A stretch of 64,000 bases of DNA from Pseudomonas fluorescens (GTDB lineage Bacteria; Pseudomonadota; Gammaproteobacteria; Pseudomonadales; Pseudomonadaceae): the NCBI RefSeq assembly GCF_902498065.1, contig NZ_CABVIR010000002.1, positions 669,408 through 733,407 on the forward strand, in the 5' to 3' direction. The position numbers and the translations under genes were made by a program. Of the stretch, positions 1 to 8,408 are shown piece after piece (positions within the stretch are counted from its first letter, which is position 1; each line of letters starts with the position of its first letter). The notes under the pieces are model-generated. The model was not told the origin of the DNA. It saw nothing but the letters and a program-made list of their open reading frames with translations, and did no database searches.

Positions 1-306
1 GCGCGGCTGGTGGCATTGACCTACGCGCTGCTGGGTAAAACCCGACTCGCCCTGAAATGCTGGCGCACCCAAGGCCCGACCTGGGACAGCCCGAACGCCG
101 GGCCAGTGATGGCCGCAGGTGCCGGCGCGTTGGGCGTCGAGCTGGGCGGGGCGGCGATTTACCACGGTGAATTGCATCAGCGTCCGCAGCTGGGTGAAGG
201 GGTGCCGGCGGACGCGGACTCCATCGACCGCGGCTGGCAATTGGTCCAGCGCGGGGTATGGTTATGGCTGCTGATTCTTTGCGTGGGAGCTGAATTCTAT
301 GCTTGA
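1..306 (+). CDS. cobD: Adenosylcobinamide-phosphate synthase, C-terminal part (CbiB/CobD)
   Basis: Partial gene, open from the first base; only about the last 100 residues are present. The family is an inner-membrane enzyme that joins adenosylcobyric acid to (R)-1-amino-2-propanol phosphate. Visible hallmarks are the late-CbiB stretch [18 protein letters not shown], which includes the conserved SPNAG, then GGAAIYHGE, and a hydrophobic C-terminal segment ending in [14 protein letters not shown]. It overlaps the next gene by 8 bases, so it is the upstream member of a translationally coupled cobalamin operon. The ATG at 10 is internal to the protein, not the real start. Naming follows the Pseudomonas cob scheme (CbiB in Salmonella). 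Confidence 0.9.
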   Translation, partial: ARLVALTYALLGKTRLALKCWRTQGPTWDSPNAGPVMAAGAGALGVELGGAAIYHGELHQRPQLGEGVPADADSIDRGWQLVQRGVWLWLLILCVGAEFYA

Positions 307-1291
307 ACACGGTGGACGTTTGCGCAAGGCAGCGCTCGAATACGGCATCGCCGAAGCCGATTGGCTTGACCTGTCCAGCGGCCTCGCGCCCTGGCCGTTT
401 CCGGTCCCGGACATTCCATTGCGCGCCTGGGCGCGATTGCCGGAAACCGATGACGGACTGGAACAAGCCGCCTGCGATTACTACGGTGCCGCGCAGGTGT
501 TGCCGGTGGCCGGTTCGCAAATGGCGATCCAGTTGCTGCCGCGTTTGCGTCGGGTCGGCAAGGTCGGCGTGCTGTCGCCGTGTTACGCCGAGCACGCCGA
601 AGCCTGGCGCCGCAGTGGCTACATCGTGCGTGAAGTGCTGGAGCAAGAAGTCGACTTCTTCCTCGACAGCCTCGATGTGCTGGTGGTGGTCAACCCGAAC
701 AATCCCACGGGCCTGTGCCTGACCCCGAGCCGTCTGCTCGACTGGCATTCCAGGCTGGCGCAGCGCGGTGGCTGGCTGGTGGTCGACGAAGCGTTCATGG
801 ACAACACGCCGCAGCTGAGCCTGGCGCCGTGTGCCCATCTGGTCGGTTTGATCGTACTGCGTTCTTTCGGCAAGTTTTTTGGTCTGGCGGGAGTGCGTTT
901 GGGGTTCGTGCTGGCGGAGCGCAAGTTGCTCAAGTTGCTCGCCGAACAAGTCGGACCCTGGGCCGTCAGCGGACCGACCCGCGTGTTGGGCCAAGCGTGT
1001 TTGCAGGATGCCGAAGGTCACGCCAGGCAACGCCTGCGTACAGAAGAGGCCAGCGAACGTCTGGCGCTGCTGCTGGAAAAATACGGTTTCAAACCTCAGG
1101 GTGGTTGTGCCCTGTTTCAATGGCTAACCACCGAGCGCGCCGAAGAGTTGCATGAATTCATGGCCCGGCGCGGCATTCTGCTGCGGTTGTTCACCCACAA
1201 CAGCAGCCTGCGTTTCGGTCTGCCGGGCGAAGAGTCTGACTGGGCCCGGCTCGATCAAGCGTTCGTCGATTACGCCAAGGAAAGCCGATGA
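299..1291 (+). CDS. cobC: Threonine-phosphate decarboxylase (CobC in Pseudomonas naming)
   Basis: 330 residues, a fold-type I PLP enzyme. It should decarboxylate L-threonine O-3-phosphate to aminopropanol phosphate, the substrate of the preceding CobD. Visible motifs are NPNNPTG at 132-138, VDEAF at 162-166, and the Schiff-base lysine K192 in [15 protein letters not shown]. The protein is shorter than a typical HisC (about 350) and starts with LEHGGRL, the N-terminus usual for this family, which separates it from the true HisC at 34548. The ATG lies inside the end of cobD and the stop overlaps cobQ (ATGA), so coupling is tight. The name clashes with Salmonella CobC, which is a phosphatase. 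Confidence 0.93.
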   Translation: MLEHGGRLRKAALEYGIAEADWLDLSSGLAPWPFPVPDIPLRAWARLPETDDGLEQAACDYYGAAQVLPVAGSQMAIQLLPRLRRVGKVGVLSPCYAEHAEAWRRSGYIVREVLEQEVDFFLDSLDVLVVVNPNNPTGLCLTPSRLLDWHSRLAQRGGWLVVDEAFMDNTPQLSLAPCAHLVGLIVLRSFGKFFGLAGVRLGFVLAERKLLKLLAEQVGPWAVSGPTRVLGQACLQDAEGHARQRLRTEEASERLALLLEKYGFKPQGGCALFQWLTTERAEELHEFMARRGILLRLFTHNSSLRFGLPGEESDWARLDQAFVDYAKESR

Positions 1292-2739
1292 CTACGCTGA
1301 TGGTGCAGGGCACCACCTCCGACGCCGGTAAAAGCACGCTGGTGACAGCGTTGTGTCGCTGGGTCACGCGGCAGGGCGTGCGCGTGGTGCCGTTCAAACC
1401 GCAGAACATGGCGCTCAACAGTGCCGTGACCGCCGACGGTGGCGAGATCGGCCGTGCGCAAGCGGTGCAGGCTCAGGCCGCCCACCTCGAACCGCACACC
1501 GACATGAACCCGGTGCTGCTCAAACCCAACAGCGACACCGGCGCCCAGGTGATCATCCATGGGCGCGCCGTCACGACGATGAACGCGGTCGCTTATCACG
1601 ACTACAAAGCCATCGCCATGCAAGCCGTGCTCGCCTCCCATACGCGGCTGAGCGCGGCGTATCCGGTGGTCATGGTCGAAGGCGCAGGTTCGCCGGCCGA
1701 GATAAACCTGCGGGCCGGCGACATCGCCAACATGGGTTTCGCCGAGGCAGTGGATTGCCCGGTGGTGCTGATCGCCGACATCAATCGCGGCGGCGTTTTC
1801 GCGCATCTGGTGGGTACGCTGGAATTGCTTTCTCCCTCCGAACAGGCGCGGGTCAAAGGCTTCATCATCAACCGATTTCGCGGCGACATTGCGCTGCTGC
1901 AACCGGGTCTCGACTGGCTGGAAGCCCGCACCGGCAAACCGGTGATTGGCGTTCTGCCGTACGTAATGGACCTGCACCTGGAGGCCGAGGACGGCATCGA
2001 TCAGCGCCAGACCGACAAGGCCGATCAAGTGTTGAAAGTGGTGGTGCCGGTGTTGCCGCGCATCAGCAATCACACGGACTTCGATCCGCTGCGCCTGCAC
2101 CCGCAAGTCGACCTGCAATTCATCGGCCCTGGCCAGGCGATTCCGCCCGCCGATCTGATCATCCTTCCCGGATCGAAAAGCGTGCGCAGCGACCTCGCGT
2201 ATTTGCGCGCCAACGGTTGGGACACCGCCATCGCCCGCCATCTGCGCTACGGCGGAAAAGTCCTGGGTATTTGCGGCGGCCTGCAGATGCTCGGCGAACA
2301 GGTGCACGACCCGCTGGGCCTCGAAGGTGCACCAGGTTCCAGCGCCGGTTTGGGGTTGCTGGCGTTCCAGACGCAACTGGAAGAAGAGAAGCAGTTGCGC
2401 AATGTACGCGGGCGTCTGGCGCTGGAAGATGCACCGGTCAGCGGCTATGAAATTCACGCCGGCGTGACCACCGGACCTGCGTTGGAAAATGCCGCCGTGC
2501 AGTTGGACGATGGTCGTTGCGACGGCGCGCAAAGTGGCGACGGGCAGATTTTCGGCACTTATCTGCATGGCCTGTTTGAATCGCCGGCGGCGTGCAGTGC
2601 GCTGTTGCGTTGGGCGGGTTTGCAGGAGGTGCAGGATGTGGATTACCACGGGTTGCGCGAGCGTGATATCGAACGTCTGGCGGATTTGGTGGAGAAGCAT
2701 CTGGATACCGGGCTGTTGCGTGAGCTCTGCGGGATTTGA
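1288..2739 (+). CDS. cobQ: Cobyric acid synthase CobQ
   Basis: 483 residues, the usual family length. It performs the ATP- and glutamine-dependent amidation of carboxylates b, d, e and g of adenosylcobyrinic acid a,c-diamide. The N-terminal P-loop-like motif GTTSDAGKS lies at 8-16 (dethiobiotin-synthetase-like domain). The C-terminal class I glutamine amidotransferase domain has its nucleophile C329 in [11 protein letters not shown] and H427 in GTYLHGLFE. The start codon overlaps the cobC stop by 4 bases. A REP pair separates it from cobP by about 150 bases, the only sizeable gap in this operon. Confidence 0.96.
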   Translation: MTTLMVQGTTSDAGKSTLVTALCRWVTRQGVRVVPFKPQNMALNSAVTADGGEIGRAQAVQAQAAHLEPHTDMNPVLLKPNSDTGAQVIIHGRAVTTMNAVAYHDYKAIAMQAVLASHTRLSAAYPVVMVEGAGSPAEINLRAGDIANMGFAEAVDCPVVLIADINRGGVFAHLVGTLELLSPSEQARVKGFIINRFRGDIALLQPGLDWLEARTGKPVIGVLPYVMDLHLEAEDGIDQRQTDKADQVLKVVVPVLPRISNHTDFDPLRLHPQVDLQFIGPGQAIPPADLIILPGSKSVRSDLAYLRANGWDTAIARHLRYGGKVLGICGGLQMLGEQVHDPLGLEGAPGSSAGLGLLAFQTQLEEEKQLRNVRGRLALEDAPVSGYEIHAGVTTGPALENAAVQLDDGRCDGAQSGDGQIFGTYLHGLFESPAACSALLRWAGLQEVQDVDYHGLRERDIERLADLVEKHLDTGLLRELCGI

Positions 2740-2749
2740 CGCCGCTGTT

Positions 2750-2856
2750 CCGGCCTCATCGCGAGCAGGCTCGCTCCCACAGGGAATGAAGTTGTCCACA
2801 TATGTTTGATTCACCCACGGGACCTGTGGGAGCGAGCTTGCTCGCGATGAGGCCGG
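2750..2856. repeat. Paired REP palindrome (BIME-like) inside the cob operon
   Basis: Two 33-base arms, 2750-2782 and 2824-2856, are inverted copies of each other with one mismatch and a 41-base spacer. Each arm contains the core GCGAGCNNGCTCGC and ends in CCCACAG, typical of fluorescens-group REP elements. It lies between cobQ and cobP. It could form a large hairpin in the mRNA and weaken expression of the downstream genes, but the sequence does not prove this. Confidence 0.85.
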
Positions 2857-2887
2857 CACAGTCACCGAAGATTGAAAGGAATGAACC

Positions 2888-3409
2888 ATGCTGCAACTGA
2901 TCCTCGGCGGCGCCCGCTCCGGCAAAAGTCGCCTGGCCGAAAAACTGGCAGCAGACAGCGAGCTAGCGGTGACCTACATCGCCACCAGCCAACCGCTGGA
3001 CGGTGAAATGAACGAGCGGGTTGCCCACCACCGCGCCCGTCGTCCGGTCGAATGGGCGCTGATCGAAGAGCCCGTTGAGCTGGCCCGCGTGCTGCGAGAA
3101 ACCGCCAGCGCCGAGCGTTGCCTGCTGGTGGATTGCCTGACGTTGTGGATGACCAATCTGCTGATGCTCGACAACGCCGAGCGTCTGACGGCCGAACGCG
3201 AAGCGCTGCTGGACTGCCTGGCGCAATTGCCGGGTGAAATCATTTTTGTCAGCAACGAGACCGGAATGGGTGTCGTGCCGCTGGGCGAATTGACTCGCCG
3301 CTACGTCGATGAAGCCGGTTGGCTGCATCAAGCTTTGGCCGAGCGCTGTCAGCGAGTCGTCCTGACCGTCGCCGGCCTGCCCCTGACTCTGAAAGGAACC
3401 GCGTTATGA
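2888..3409 (+). CDS. cobP: Adenosylcobinamide kinase / adenosylcobinamide-phosphate guanylyltransferase
   Basis: 173 residues, standard for CobP/CobU. It phosphorylates adenosylcobinamide and then transfers GMP to give adenosylcobinamide-GDP. The P-loop GGARSGKSR is at 7-15, the Walker B-like segment [15 protein letters not shown] is mid-protein, and [11 protein letters not shown] matches the family's conserved loop. A good ribosome-binding site (GAAAGGA) precedes the ATG, so translation restarts here after the REP gap. The stop overlaps the next start (ATGA). Confidence 0.96.
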   Translation: MLQLILGGARSGKSRLAEKLAADSELAVTYIATSQPLDGEMNERVAHHRARRPVEWALIEEPVELARVLRETASAERCLLVDCLTLWMTNLLMLDNAERLTAEREALLDCLAQLPGEIIFVSNETGMGVVPLGELTRRYVDEAGWLHQALAERCQRVVLTVAGLPLTLKGTAL

Positions 3410-4461
3410 CTCAATCCTGGTGGCTGAACCCGTGTAAGCCGATCGATGCCCACGCCGTCGAACAGGCTGAAGCCCGGCAACAGCAATTGACCAAGCCGGC
3501 CGGCTCCCTCGGACGGCTGGAGTCGGTGGCGGTGCAGTTGGCGGGATTGCAGGGGCGGGTCAAGCCAAGCATGGATCAACTGTGGATCGCGATTTTTGCC
3601 GGAGACCATGGCGTGGTCGCCGAAGGTGTGTCGGCGTTTCCCCAGGAAGTCACCGGGCAGATGCTGCACAACTTCGTCAATGGTGGCGCAGCGATCAGTG
3701 TGTTGGCGCGTCAGCTCGGCGCGTCCCTCGAAGTGGTTGACCTCGGCACGATCACGCCGTCGTTGAGTCTGCCGGGCGTGCGCCACTTGAACATCGGCGC
3801 CGGCACCGCGAATTTTGTTAACGGCCCAGCCATGACTCAAGCCCAGGGCGAACGCGCCTTGCAGGCTGGTCGCGACAGCGTGCAGCGCGCCATGGCGGCG
3901 GGCGCGCAGTTGTTCATCGGCGGCGAGATGGGCATTGGCAACACCACGGCGGCCAGTGCATTGGCCTGTGCCTTGCTGGATTGTCCGGTGGTGCACCTGA
4001 CCGGGCCGGGCACTGGCCTGAACGCGGCGGGTGTCAGCCATAAAGCTCAGGTCATCGAGCGCGCTTTGGCCTTGCACAGCGCTCAGCGCGGCGATGCGCT
4101 GCAAACCCTGTTCAACCTCGGCGGTTTTGAAATCGCCGCGCTGGTGGGCGCGTATCTGGCGTGTGCCCAGGAAGGTGTCGCGGTGCTGGTGGACGGGTTC
4201 ATTTGCAGCGTCGCCGCCGTGGTGGCGGTGCGCTTGAATCCGCACTGCCGCGAATGGCTGTTGTTCGGGCATCGTGGTGCCGAGCCCGGTCATCGCCATG
4301 TGTTGGAGGCCCTGCACGCCGAACCCTTGCTGGACCTCGGCCTGCGCTTGGGCGAGGGTAGCGGTGCTGCGTTGGCCGTGCCGTTGCTGCGCCTGGCGTG
4401 TGACCTTCACGGGCAAATGGCGACCTTCGCCGAAGCCGCCGTGGCGGACCGTCCGGCATGA
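3406..4461 (+). CDS. cobT: Nicotinate-nucleotide--dimethylbenzimidazole phosphoribosyltransferase
   Basis: 351 residues from the ATG at 3406, chosen because it overlaps the cobP stop as ATGA and gives the normal family N-terminus; the frame is open further upstream. It makes alpha-ribazole-5'-phosphate from nicotinate mononucleotide and 5,6-dimethylbenzimidazole. The catalytic glutamate falls at residue 317 (LGEGSGAA), the same number as in the Salmonella enzyme. Other family signatures are [16 protein letters not shown] and the glycine-rich GPGTGL. The gene is called cobU in older Pseudomonas nomenclature. Confidence 0.95.
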   Translation: MTQSWWLNPCKPIDAHAVEQAEARQQQLTKPAGSLGRLESVAVQLAGLQGRVKPSMDQLWIAIFAGDHGVVAEGVSAFPQEVTGQMLHNFVNGGAAISVLARQLGASLEVVDLGTITPSLSLPGVRHLNIGAGTANFVNGPAMTQAQGERALQAGRDSVQRAMAAGAQLFIGGEMGIGNTTAASALACALLDCPVVHLTGPGTGLNAAGVSHKAQVIERALALHSAQRGDALQTLFNLGGFEIAALVGAYLACAQEGVAVLVDGFICSVAAVVAVRLNPHCREWLLFGHRGAEPGHRHVLEALHAEPLLDLGLRLGEGSGAALAVPLLRLACDLHGQMATFAEAAVADRPA

Positions 4462-5033
4462 CCTTGCGCCTGGACCTGTTACGCCACGGCGAAACCGAAC
4501 TGGGCGGCGGTTTGCGCGGCAGCCTCGACGATGCACTGACCGCCACAGGTTGGGCGCAGATGCGCGCAGCGGTGGTCGCGCAGGGGCCGTGGGATCGGCT
4601 GGTCAGTTCGCCATTGCAACGCTGTGCGCGGTTCGCCGAAGAACTGGGCGCGCAACTGGGTTTGCCGGTGCAACTGGATAAAGATCTGCAAGAACTGCAC
4701 TTCGGTGCCTGGGAAGGGCATAGCGCGGCGGCGTTGATGGAAACGGACGCTGAGGCGTTGGGTTTGTTCTGGGCCGATCCCTATTCGTTTACGCCGCCGC
4801 AGGGTGAGCACGTCGCGGATTTTTCGACGCGAGTGCTGGCCGCAATCGGGCGTTTGCAGGCGGCCTGCGCGGGCGAACGTGTGTTGCTGATCAGCCATGG
4901 CGGCGTCATGCGTTTGTTGCTGGCGCAGGCAAGGGGATTGCCGCGCGAGCAGTTGCTCAACGTTGAAGTCGGCCATGGTTCGCTGTTTTCGTTGAGCGTC
5001 GAACCCGGCGTCATCCTCAAGGAATCGATCTGA
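4458..5033 (+). CDS. Alpha-ribazole phosphatase-type histidine phosphatase
   Basis: 191 residues, histidine phosphatase superfamily. The phospho-acceptor is H10 in LLRHGETE and the second histidine sits in [10 protein letters not shown]. By family and location it should dephosphorylate alpha-ribazole phosphate (or adenosylcobalamin phosphate) in nucleotide loop assembly. It overlaps cobT by 4 bases and is followed two bases later by cobS, so it lies between the enzymes that make and use ribazole. The Salmonella name is cobC; the symbol is left blank to avoid confusion with the decarboxylase upstream. Confidence 0.88.
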   Translation: MTLRLDLLRHGETELGGGLRGSLDDALTATGWAQMRAAVVAQGPWDRLVSSPLQRCARFAEELGAQLGLPVQLDKDLQELHFGAWEGHSAAALMETDAEALGLFWADPYSFTPPQGEHVADFSTRVLAAIGRLQAACAGERVLLISHGGVMRLLLAQARGLPREQLLNVEVGHGSLFSLSVEPGVILKESI

Positions 5034-5035
5034 TC

Positions 5036-5773
5036 ATGTTGCCCTTCTGGATCGCCCTGCAATTTTTGAGCAGCCTGCCGATTCGTCTGCCGGGCATGCC
5101 GGCGCCTCAGGAATTGGGGCGCTCGCTGCTGTTCTATCCGCTGGTCGGGCTACTGTTCGGCGGGATCTTGTGGGTGTTGAACTGGCTGTTGCTGGGCACG
5201 CCGTTGTTGCTGCATGCGGCGTTGTTGTTAACGGTTTGGGTATTGCTCAGCGGTGCGTTGCACCTCGATGGCCTGGCCGATAGCGCCGATGCCTGGCTGG
5301 GTGGTTATGGCGATCGCGAGCGTACGTTGACGATCATGAAGGACCCGCGCAGTGGTCCGATAGCGGTGGTCACGCTGGTATTGGTATTACTGCTGAAGTT
5401 CGCGGCGTTGCTGGCATTGATTGAGCAGCAACACAGCGTTTTCCTGATCATCGTTCCGTTGATTGGCCGTTCCGCGTTGTTGGGGTTGTTCCTGACCACG
5501 CCGTATGTGCGCGCCGGCGGTTTGGGGCAGGCGCTGGCCGATCATCTGCCGCGTTTGGCCGGCAAGCGGGTGCTGGCGGTCAGTGCATTGGCGTGTGTGC
5601 TGATTGCAGGCCTCGGCGGTGTTTTGGCGTTGGTGTTGGCAGCGCTGATGTTTGTCTGGTTGCGGCAAGTCATGTTGCGACGACTGGGCGGCACGACCGG
5701 TGATACGGCGGGGGCGTTGCTGGAATTGCTGGAGGTCGGGGTGTTGGTGGGACTGGTGTTGGTCATCAGATGA
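5036..5773 (+). CDS. cobS: Adenosylcobinamide-GDP ribazoletransferase (cobalamin synthase)
   Basis: 245 residues with several hydrophobic segments, an integral membrane enzyme that joins adenosylcobinamide-GDP to alpha-ribazole. The family's acidic motif is present: HLDGLADSADAW followed by GDRERTLTIMKDPRSGP, which supplies the Mg-binding aspartates. It starts 2 bases after the phosphatase stop and is the last gene of the operon. A REP pair follows instead of a clear terminator. Also called cobV in Pseudomonas. Confidence 0.95.
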   Translation: MLPFWIALQFLSSLPIRLPGMPAPQELGRSLLFYPLVGLLFGGILWVLNWLLLGTPLLLHAALLLTVWVLLSGALHLDGLADSADAWLGGYGDRERTLTIMKDPRSGPIAVVTLVLVLLLKFAALLALIEQQHSVFLIIVPLIGRSALLGLFLTTPYVRAGGLGQALADHLPRLAGKRVLAVSALACVLIAGLGGVLALVLAALMFVWLRQVMLRRLGGTTGDTAGALLELLEVGVLVGLVLVIR

Positions 5774-5798
5774 TTAATGTGCTGAATTTTCTGGCCTC

Positions 5799-5844
5799 AT
5801 CGCGAGCAAGCTCGCTCCTACGGTGGTGCGAGCTTGCTCGCGAT
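5799..5844. repeat. REP pair downstream of cobS
   Basis: Perfect 17-base inverted arms (5799-5815 and 5828-5844) with a 12-base loop, built on GCGAGCAAGCTCGC. The tight loop would make a strong hairpin at the 3' end of the cob transcript. Confidence 0.8.
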
Positions 5845-5890
5845 AGCGATCTACCCGACACTCTCAATCGCTAAGCGACGAATCTGTAAC

Positions 5891-5922
5891 TTGATTTAAC
5901 CTACTCGCGGGTATATACACGC
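5891..5922 (+). promoter_or_regulatory. Predicted marR promoter with overlapping operator
   Basis: A -35-like TTGATT (5891-5896) and a -10-like TATACA (5914-5919) are spaced by 17 bases. The -10 lies inside GCGGGTATATACACGC (5907-5922), which matches 15 of 16 bases of the perfect palindrome before the next gene. The predicted start of transcription falls at about 5925-5927, the marR ATG itself. Repressor binding here would block RNA polymerase. This is inference from sequence only. Confidence 0.55.
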
Positions 5923-5925
5923 ACC

Positions 5926-6330
5926 ATGCTCGACTCCCAATGTTTATGCATCAACCTGCGTCGCGCCGCCCGTGGCGTCAGCAGGCATTACGACGGCGCT
6001 CTCGACGGCTTCGGAATCAACGTTGCCCAGTATTCTTTGCTGTGCAATCTGCAGCGTTTGAATGAGCCGAGTATTTCCGCCCTGGCGGAAGCCATGGGCC
6101 TGGACCGCAGCACCCTCGGGCGCAATCTGCGGGTGCTGGAGGGCGAAGGCCTGGTCATGCTGGTCGAGGGCGAAGACATGCGTAATCGCATCGTCAGGTT
6201 GACCGAGTCTGGCGCTCAACGCCTGGCAGCAGCCTTGCCGGCCTGGGAGGCGGCGCAGCAGCGACTGGTTGATCGTCTGGGCGCCGAAAAACGCGAAACT
6301 TTGCTGAAGCTGCTGGACGAACTGGCCTGA
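5926..6330 (+). CDS. MarR family transcriptional regulator
   Basis: 134 residues. The winged helix-turn-helix is recognisable at about residues 35-95: ISALAEAMGLDRSTLGRNL is the recognition helix region, followed by the wing GEDMRNRIVRLTESG. The N-terminus holds a Cys-x-Cys pair (C6 and C8, in SQCLCINLRRAAR) that could be redox-sensitive. No Shine-Dalgarno sequence precedes the ATG and no usable alternative start is close, so the mRNA may be leaderless. Matching palindromes before this gene and the following MFS gene suggest it represses both. In PAO1, as I recall, a MarR/MFS pair sits at the same place beside the cob genes. Confidence 0.9.
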   Translation: MLDSQCLCINLRRAARGVSRHYDGALDGFGINVAQYSLLCNLQRLNEPSISALAEAMGLDRSTLGRNLRVLEGEGLVMLVEGEDMRNRIVRLTESGAQRLAAALPAWEAAQQRLVDRLGAEKRETLLKLLDELA

Positions 6331-6350
6331 CGCCAGTTTTTCCGATCTTA

Positions 6351-6368
6351 AGCGGGTATATACCCGCT
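6351..6368. promoter_or_regulatory. Perfect 18-bp palindrome, probable MarR operator
   Basis: AGCGGGTATATACCCGCT equals its own reverse complement. It lies 14 bases before the MFS start codon and nearly repeats at 5907-5922. Size and symmetry fit a dimeric MarR site. Confidence 0.65.
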
Positions 6369-6382
6369 ACCGGAGAATAAGA

Positions 6383-7591
6383 ATGACATCGATGTGGCGT
6401 ACTTGCGGTTGGGTTTTAGTGGGGAGTGCGCTGATCCTTGCGTTGTCACTGGGCGTGCGACACGGTTTTGGGCTGTTTCTGGCGCCGATGAGTGCCGAGT
6501 TCGGCTGGGGGCGTGAGACGTTTGCCTTTGCCATCGCCCTGCAGAACCTGATCTGGGGGCTGGCGCAGCCCTTCACCGGCGCGCTGGCCGACCGCTTCGG
6601 CGCGGCGAAAGTGGTGCTGATCGGCGGCGTGCTCTACGCGATGGGCCTGCTGTTCATGGGTTTGTCCGATTCGGCAGTCACCCTGTCGCTGAGCGCGGGC
6701 CTATTGATCGGTATCGGTCTGTCGGGCACTTCCTTTTCGGTGATCCTGGGCGTGGTTGGCCGCGTGGTACCCCCAGAGAAACGTAGCATGGGCATGGGCA
6801 TCGCCAGCGCTGCCGGTTCTTTTGGCCAGTTCGCGATGGTCCCGGGCACGCTGGGTTTGATCGGTTGGCTCGGCTGGTCGGCGGCATTGCTGGCGCTGGG
6901 CCTGCTGGTCGCGCTGATCGTGCCTCTGGTGAGCATGCTCAAGGACAAGCCGTTGCCAGTTTTCGGTCATGAGCAGACCCTCTCCGAAGCCTTGCGCGAA
7001 GCCTGTTCCCATTCGGGCTTCTGGTTGCTGTCGTTCGGCTTTTTCGTCTGCGGTTTCCAGGTCGTGTTCATCGGCGTGCACTTGCCGGCGTATCTGGTGG
7101 ATCAGCATTTACCCGCCACGGTCGGCACGACGGTGCTGGCGCTGATCGGCTTGTTCAACATCTTCGGTACTTACACGGCGGGCTGGCTCGGCGGGCGGAT
7201 GTCCAAGCCGCGTTTGCTCACCGGCCTGTATTTACTGCGGGCCGTGGTCATTGTCCTGTTTCTGTGGGCGCCGGTGACGACCACCACGGCGTATCTGTTT
7301 GGCATGGCCATGGGTTTCCTTTGGCTGTCGACGGTGCCGTTGACCAACGGCACTGTGGCGACCTTGTTCGGCGTGCGAAATCTGTCCATGCTCGGTGGGA
7401 TCGTTTTCCTGTTCCACCAGCTCGGATCGTTCCTGGGGGGCTGGTTGGGCGGGGTGGTGTATGACCGAACCGGGAGCTATGACTTGATCTGGCAAGTAGC
7501 GATTCTCTTGAGCCTGTTGGCGGCTGCCTTGAATTGGCCAGTGCGAGAGCGACCTGTGGCGCGCCTGCAAACCCGGATGAGTGCGACATGA
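6383..7591 (+). CDS. MFS transporter under MarR control
   Basis: 402 residues with about 12 hydrophobic helices, inner membrane. The sequence resembles the oxalate/formate and monocarboxylate-type branch of the superfamily (RHGFGLFLAPMSAEFGWGRETFAFA near the N-terminus, ADRFGAAKV in the loop between helices 2 and 3). The substrate cannot be read from sequence. A good ribosome-binding site (GGAGAA) lies 6 bases before the ATG. The gene follows marR with the 18-bp palindrome between, and its stop overlaps the next small ORF as ATGA. Export of a toxic acid or drug, or uptake of an aromatic acid, are the usual roles of MarR-linked MFS proteins. Confidence 0.88.
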   Translation: MTSMWRTCGWVLVGSALILALSLGVRHGFGLFLAPMSAEFGWGRETFAFAIALQNLIWGLAQPFTGALADRFGAAKVVLIGGVLYAMGLLFMGLSDSAVTLSLSAGLLIGIGLSGTSFSVILGVVGRVVPPEKRSMGMGIASAAGSFGQFAMVPGTLGLIGWLGWSAALLALGLLVALIVPLVSMLKDKPLPVFGHEQTLSEALREACSHSGFWLLSFGFFVCGFQVVFIGVHLPAYLVDQHLPATVGTTVLALIGLFNIFGTYTAGWLGGRMSKPRLLTGLYLLRAVVIVLFLWAPVTTTTAYLFGMAMGFLWLSTVPLTNGTVATLFGVRNLSMLGGIVFLFHQLGSFLGGWLGGVVYDRTGSYDLIWQVAILLSLLAAALNWPVRERPVARLQTRMSAT

Positions 7592-7710
7592 ACAGCCTCT
7601 GGCCAAGAATCGCCGTGGCAGCGGGCGGCGTGTTGCTGCTGGCCTTGGCATGGTGGGGTTGGCATCAGGGTGGGTTGGCGCTGATGCAGTTGGGCATGGG
7701 CGCTTGCTAG
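7588..7710 (+). CDS. 40-residue single-helix membrane microprotein, translationally coupled
   Basis: ATG at 7588 overlaps the stop of the MFS gene (ATGA), and the ORF ends with TAG at 7710. The product begins MNSLWPRIAVAAGG and continues as a hydrophobic segment with Trp and Gly (LLLALAWWGWHQGG), ending in a single Cys. It has one predicted helix and a short polar N-terminus. The 4-base overlap is the same coupling style seen in the nearby cob operon, which supports real translation. Function is unknown; it could be a small partner of the transporter. Confidence 0.55.
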   Translation: MNSLWPRIAVAAGGVLLLALAWWGWHQGGLALMQLGMGAC

Positions 7711-7766
7711 CACGATGTGAGGGCGAGTAAGTTCGTTGCAGACGACTTTTTCAAGGATGCATGGAC

Positions 7767-8318
7767 ATGTTTATGCGTTGGCTTGCCGTTCCCGCGTTAC
7801 TGGTGGCGTTTACCGGATTGGTTCACGCGGCCGAGTGTCCCGAGCTTTTGGAAGGCTCGTTGCCCAAGCTGCGGTCCAAGGAAACGATCGACCTGTGCCA
7901 GCGCTTCGCCGGTAAACCGCTGGTGGTGGTCAATACCGCAAGCTTTTGCGGTTTCGCCCCGCAGTTCAAAAGCCTCGAAGCGCTGAATCAGCGTTACAAG
8001 GGGCAGGGGCTGGAGGTGATCGGTGTGCCTTCCAATGACTTCAAGCAGGAGTCCAAGGACGGTGAGGAAACCGCCAAGGTTTGCTACGTGAATTACGGCG
8101 TGACCTTCACCATGACCGAGCCGCAGAAGGTTCGCGGGGATGATGCGACTCATCTGTTCGAGGTCCTCGCCGCCCAAAGCGACGCGCCGAAGTGGAATTT
8201 CTACAAGTATGTGATTGATCGCAAAGGCAAGGTAATCGCCAACTTCTCCAGCCTCACCACGCCGGACGATCCTGAATTCATTGCCGCCGTGGAAAAAGCC
8301 CTGGCTTCACAACCCTGA
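7767..8318 (+). CDS. Exported glutathione peroxidase-like protein
   Basis: 183 residues from the ATG at 7767, preferred over ATG 7761 because AAGGA (7753-7757) is 9 bases away rather than 3. An N-terminal signal peptide ([16 protein letters not shown]) implies export. The thioredoxin-like GPx fold is clear: the peroxidatic cysteine C61 lies in NTASFCGF, where some homologues have selenocysteine, and the late WNFYKYV supplies the conserved Trp and Asn. The family's PCNQF motif is altered to PSNDF, so the usual catalytic Gln is missing. Probable role is reduction of peroxides in the periplasm with a thiol donor. In PAO1, as I recall, a GPx gene sits next to the same FadL-type gene. Confidence 0.88.
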   Translation: MFMRWLAVPALLVAFTGLVHAAECPELLEGSLPKLRSKETIDLCQRFAGKPLVVVNTASFCGFAPQFKSLEALNQRYKGQGLEVIGVPSNDFKQESKDGEETAKVCYVNYGVTFTMTEPQKVRGDDATHLFEVLAAQSDAPKWNFYKYVIDRKGKVIANFSSLTTPDDPEFIAAVEKALASQP

Positions 8319-8330
8319 TCGACACCGACT

Positions 8331-8368
8331 AAAAAGCCCCGCCTCTGTAAGGAGCGCGGGGCTTTTTT
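8331..8368. terminator. Bidirectional rho-independent terminator
   Basis: A 12-bp stem (AAAAAGCCCCGC at 8331-8342 pairs with GCGGGGCTTTTT at 8356-8367) with T-runs on both strands. It lies between the convergent GPx and FadL genes and can serve both. Confidence 0.9.
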
Positions 8369-8408
8369 GATTCAGGCGGCGAGGGGGTCAGGTTCGCCGT
8401 GAATCACC

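Noticed and set aside
1270..2925. 551-residue open frame opposite cobQ
   Set aside because: It is antisense to a clear CobQ with all motifs; the translation is low-complexity (His/Gln/Arg-rich), typical of a high-GC shadow frame.
7941..7955. Possible selenocysteine site in the glutathione peroxidase
   Set aside because: The codon at the active site is TGC (Cys), not TGA.
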